This document shows positions 7,532 through 8,969 of a DNA stretch of 8,969 nucleotides, in pieces. This DNA is from DATJGF01 sp035495315 (GTDB lineage: Bacteria > Verrucomicrobiota > Verrucomicrobiia > Limisphaerales > UBA8199). The stretch covers positions 1 to 8,969 of the forward strand of contig DATJGF010000127.1 in NCBI GenBank assembly GCA_035495315.1, read 5' to 3'. Every line of letters starts with the position of its first letter. Positions within the stretch are counted from its first letter, which is position 1. A program made the translations under genes and the position numbers. The notes below the pieces were generated by a model that had not been told where the DNA came from, made no database searches, and worked only from the letters and a program-made list of their open reading frames with translations.

Positions 7532-7730
7532 CTCAGTGTTGAAGCGGACTGCAGCCCAATCCATGCAGTAGCGATATCCGCCCTCATAAGCGCCCAGCTT
7601 CAGCCTGACGTGACGCTGTTACTTATCCACTCTGATTAACCCCAGCTTCAACTTGGGGTCACACAGTTGGGATACCGACTCTCATTAACCCAGCTTCAGC
7701 CCAATCCATACAGTTGCGCCTGTATCTGCT
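7532..7730 (+). repeat. Tandem degenerate repeats of about 50 nt
   Basis: Four head-to-tail units begin at 7532, 7583, 7632 and 7681 (lengths 51, 49, 49, 50), and a fifth start at 7731 opens the two-hairpin element. The first unit is the most divergent at its left end. Common skeleton: CTCATTAAC, then CCAGCTTCA, then a variable middle, then CAGTTG, ending near TATCYRCT. Units at 7532 and 7681 share CAGCCCAATCCAT and CAGT. The 7632 unit has a hairpin in place of that block (ACCCCA 7639-7644 with TGGGGT 7654-7659). No coding sequence is credible here. Confidence 0.75.
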
Positions 7731-7802
7731 CTCATTAACCCCCAGCTTCAAGCTGGGGGTTCGGGTGCGCAGGATGGAGCCGAACCGCTTTAAGCGGTTT
7801 CC
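7731..7802 (+). repeat. Two-hairpin element, copy I
   Basis: It begins with CTCATTAAC. Hairpin A is AACCCCCAGCTT (7737-7748), centre C, AAGCTGGGGGTT (7750-7761): a perfect 12-bp palindrome. After 21 nt comes hairpin B, AACCGCTT (7783-7790), centre T, AAGCGGTT (7792-7799), followed by TCC. The order and spacing of A then B recur in copies II and III. Confidence 0.8.
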
Positions 7803-7835
7803 TCGGTGGCGGGTTAATCACGCACTCGGACCCGA

Positions 7836-7902
7836 AACTGCTGAAGCGGTTGGAACTAACCAGACCCAGTTTCACCCCGCTGAAGCCCAATCTATGCAGT
7901 TG
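7836..7902. repeat. Partial repeat copies: hairpin B and one 50-nt unit
   Basis: AACTGCTGAAGCGGTT (7836-7851) is hairpin B with one G-T wobble in place of C-G. It is followed by a diverged 50-nt unit (7853-7902) whose end, CCCAATCTATGCAGTTG, matches the CCCAATCCATGCAGTTG block of the other units. No complete hairpin A is present. Confidence 0.6.
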
Positions 7903-8086
7903 AACAGGAGACAACACAGATACCAGAAGCTGAAATACAGAAATACAAGCCCAGTCTGCGTGTTGAAATGTAGCGTCCGCTCTCCAAAAGGTGACTCCAT
8001 GTGAAAGCCGAGTAGAGCCTCGTCGGACCTCTGTTCTCTCCTTTTCCTCCCGTTAGTGTCTGAATGCCATTTGGGAACTCCGCCCG
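7903..8086. other. Non-coding core of the repeat island
   Basis: I recognise no gene, promoter or structured RNA. It is the only part of the island without copies of the repeat units. If the flanking inverted repeats are ends of an element, this is its unique interior. Confidence 0.4.
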
Positions 8087-8165
8087 CTCTCATTAACACC
8101 TCGCTTCAGCGAGGTGTAGAAGCGGCTGAACCTGGTGTCAACCGCTTCATTCAGCGGTTTCCCCC
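8087..8165 (+). repeat. Two-hairpin element, copy II
   Basis: It begins CTCTCATTAAC. Hairpin A is ACACCTCGCT (8096-8105), TC, AGCGAGGTGT (8108-8117): 10 perfect base pairs with a stem sequence quite unlike copy I. After 22 nt comes hairpin B, AACCGCT (8140-8146), loop TCATTC, AGCGGTT (8153-8159), followed by TCCCCC. Confidence 0.8.
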
Positions 8166-8190
8166 AGCGCGTGCTCCGCCGCTGGCCGAC

Positions 8191-8263
8191 GGGAAACCGC
8201 TGAAGCGGTTCGCAAAGGCTCTGCACACAGCCAGCCCCCAGCTTTAAGCTGGGGGTTAATAAG
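8191..8263 (-). repeat. Two-hairpin element, copy III (inverted)
   Basis: Read on the minus strand it starts CTTATTAAC at 8263. Hairpin A follows, CCCCCAGCTT and AAGCTGGGGG about a single centre base (8235-8255, 10 bp), then 24 nt, then hairpin B AACCGCTTCAGCGGTT (8195-8210) followed by TCCC. Same A-B order and near-equal spacing as copies I and II, opposite orientation. Confidence 0.8.
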
Positions 8264-8280
8264 ATCAGCGAAGCAACTAA

Positions 8281-8320
8281 CAACTGCATGGATTGGGCTG
8301 AAGCAGGGTGTTAATGAGAG
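8281..8320 (-). repeat. Inverted copy of the CTCATTAAC / CCCAATCCATGCAGTTG unit
   Basis: The minus strand reads CTCTCATTAAC, then ACCCTGCTTCAG, then CCCAATCCATGCAGTTG. It is nearly identical to 7679-7716 on the plus strand, differing by a 2-nt insertion and a few substitutions. It ends 22 nt from the stop codon of the DUF3175 gene. Confidence 0.8.
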
Positions 8321-8342
8321 GAACTCCAGGGCCAGTCGCGGC

Positions 8343-8636
8343 TTAGTCCCGCGCTCTGCCGTACAGTTTTTTCAGCTCATCTTTGGCGCGAACTAAGGCC
8401 TGCTTTCTCCGTTTAGGAAGGCTCGTCCCGGCGCGATTAATGTAGAAGTTGAGCATCGACATCGCGGATTGGTACGGGCTGGCCTTGCGCCGGCGACTGT
8501 TCTCCGCCGAACGTTTCAGTGAAAGCGCAATCCGTCGGGCGTTGGTTTGGCTGAAGATCTTCGGCTGAAGGTCCAGGGCGTTGCTGCGCCGGGTGACTTC
8601 GCCAGACCAGTAACGCCGTTTTGCTTTCTTCTTCAT
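8343..8636 (-). CDS. DUF3175 family small basic protein
   Basis: A 97-residue, very Lys/Arg-rich protein. RRYWSGEVTRRSNALDLQ (7-24), SLKRSAENSRRRKASPYQSA (39-58) and MSMLNFYINRAG (59-70) are the conserved parts of DUF3175, a family without known function. There is no signal peptide or membrane segment; the high positive charge would suit nucleic-acid binding, but that is inference. The ATG at 8636 is chosen because AGAGGA lies 5 nt upstream. A GTG at 8654 in the same frame overlaps the upstream stop and would add six residues. The gene starts 14 nt after the stop of the 50-residue gene, so the two form one transcript, and its 3' end borders the repeat island. Confidence 0.8.
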   Translation of the reverse strand: MKKKAKRRYWSGEVTRRSNALDLQPKIFSQTNARRIALSLKRSAENSRRRKASPYQSAMSMLNFYINRAGTSLPKRRKQALVRAKDELKKLYGRARD

Positions 8637-8641
8637 TCTTT

Positions 8642-8647
8642 TCCTCT
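8642..8647 (-). promoter_or_regulatory. Shine-Dalgarno site of the DUF3175 gene
   Basis: AGAGGA on the minus strand, 5 nt before ATG 8636, in the gap between the two small genes. It favours the 97-residue form over the longer GTG start. Confidence 0.6.
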
Positions 8648-8650
8648 CAT

Positions 8651-8803
8651 TCACCCGCCTCGTTTGAAAAACTGGACCGCACGCTCATGTCGCTTTGCCG
8701 CCTGTTGTGTGCGGAAAGTCCCCAAGTTGCGACGTTTGCCGGTTTTGGGATTCGGTTTACGGGAATAAAGCCGATATTGGCCAGAATGTAATTTCTTAAT
8801 CAT
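8651..8803 (-). CDS. 50-residue basic protein with SGxYRLYSRxxNPKTGKRRNLGTF motif
   Basis: The full-length product is 50 residues, mostly one motif: SGQYRLYSRKPNP (7-19), KTGKRRNLGTFRTQQAA (20-36), KRHERAVQFFKR (37-48). The pattern of two or three strands with a TGKR turn and LGTF.T..AA, then a basic helix, resembles the arm/AP2-like DNA-binding domains at the N-termini of integrases, but here it stands alone. I recall similar stand-alone small proteins beside DUF3175 genes but know no function. The ATG at 8803 is preferred over a TTG at 8842, because the extension would be Cys/Ser-rich and cover the palindrome at 8816-8829. No Shine-Dalgarno is visible. First gene of a two-gene unit with DUF3175. 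Confidence 0.7.
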   Translation of the reverse strand: MIKKLHSGQYRLYSRKPNPKTGKRRNLGTFRTQQAAKRHERAVQFFKRGG

Positions 8804-8815
8804 TGTTTGATTTGT

Positions 8816-8829
8816 TTTGCAGCTGCAAA
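8816..8829. promoter_or_regulatory. 14-nt perfect palindrome upstream of the small-gene pair
   Basis: TTTGCAGCTGCAAA, centred about 19 nt before the ATG at 8803. Its place and perfect symmetry suit an operator bound by a dimer, or a short hairpin over the start region. No binding protein can be named. Confidence 0.4.
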
Positions 8830-8848
8830 GAGTGCTGCTCAAAGAAAA

Positions 8849-8969
8849 TTACAGCCCGATGAAGGCTTTCGCGTGAGGGTTCTTTACCCCAGGTGAGAAA
8901 GCTTCAGCGATGGCTGGTGTTTTAATCCGCGCTGGCGGTACAAACGCCGCTGCATCCAACCTCGGAGGG
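8849..8969 (-). CDS. Possible C-terminal end of an unknown gene
   Basis: The minus strand is open from the right window edge to a TAA at 8849: 39 codons, ending KTPAIAEAFSPGVKNPHAKA and FIGL. I recognise no family, and an open frame this short can arise by chance. If real, its stop lies 45 nt before the start of the 50-residue gene. The other frames here are interrupted or as weak. Confidence 0.2.
   Translation of the reverse strand, partial: PPRLDAAAFVPPARIKTPAIAEAFSPGVKNPHAKAFIGL

Larger units (their letters stand above)
7679..8320. repeat. Repeat island flanked by long imperfect inverted repeats
   Basis: The left arm (7679-7802, plus) and the right arm (8320-8191, minus) carry the same order of parts over about 125-130 nt: CTCTCATTAAC, GCTTCAG, CCCAATCCATRCAGTTG, a second YTYATTAAC, hairpin A, a spacer containing GTGYGCAG, hairpin B, TTTCC. 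They enclose 388 nt that hold copy II and fragments. This layout suggests an inversion of a duplicated array, or an element with inverted ends. No transposase gene is present and I could not define target-site duplications. Confidence 0.6.

Noticed and set aside
7348..7587. 80-residue N-terminal extension of the acyltransferase
   Set aside because: The family begins close to the RITSVDALRG motif. The extension is polar and rich in Cys, Arg and Ser, and its start overlaps the repeat array, so ATG 7347 is preferred.
7532..7780. CRISPR array
   Set aside because: The step of about 50 nt is tempting, but the units are degenerate along their whole length, there are no unique spacers of constant size between identical repeats, and no cas gene is present.
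7714..8289. Small open reading frames inside the repeat island, on both strands
   Set aside because: They are translations of the hairpin repeats (for example LTPSFKLGV and LTPSLKLGA come from hairpin A on opposite strands) and have no family similarity or ribosome binding sites.
8642..8654. GTG start at 8654 for the DUF3175 gene, overlapping the upstream stop
   Set aside because: ATG 8636 has a well-spaced AGAGGA and begins just before the family's conserved region. The overlap start remains possible but is less supported.

Overview
The window looks like chromosomal DNA of a soil-type Verrucomicrobium (Chthoniobacterales / 'Candidatus Udaeobacter'-like). A related bacterium such as an Acidobacterium cannot be excluded. 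The reasons are the mix of a heparinase II/III-family lyase, a PQQ dehydrogenase with an inserted cytochrome c, a DUF5009/HGSNAT-like acetyltransferase, small basic DUF3175-type proteins, many genes lacking a Shine-Dalgarno sequence, and repeat-rich intergenic DNA. This assignment is inference; there is no rRNA or marker gene.

Layout. On the minus strand, from high to low coordinate, 1-4582 carries a PQQ-dependent dehydrogenase (2336-4582), a secreted heparinase II/III-like polysaccharide lyase (388-2235) and the start of a DUF2231 membrane protein (1-206, cut by the window edge). The last two are separated by a short array of degenerate heptamers. A divergent intergenic region (4583-4759) holds a TTGACA-type promoter for the dehydrogenase and a perfect 7-bp inverted repeat. 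On the plus strand, 4760-6014 carries two tandem, diverged PepSY-associated membrane proteins. They converge, over a hairpin at 6034-6065, on a minus-strand multi-spanning DUF5009/HGSNAT-like acyltransferase (6067-7347).

From about 7532 to 8320 there is no credible gene. The stretch is an island of related repeats: tandem units of about 50 nt, two-hairpin elements in both orientations, and a long imperfect inverted repeat (7679-7802 against 8191-8320). Hairpin stems differ in sequence between copies but still pair, which points to selection on structure or to copies of a palindromic mobile or REP-like element. Beyond it lie two small, very basic proteins on the minus strand (a DUF3175 protein and a 50-residue protein), probably one transcript, with a 14-nt palindrome just upstream.

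How the genes may work together (inference). The lyase, the periplasmic quinoprotein and the sugar acetyltransferase homologue suggest use or modification of acidic or amino-sugar polysaccharides outside the cytoplasm. The inserted cytochrome c would carry electrons from the dehydrogenase. The PepSY proteins keep three histidines at matching positions and could be membrane heme or redox partners, or belong to iron uptake. The repeat island is the least explained part of the window.
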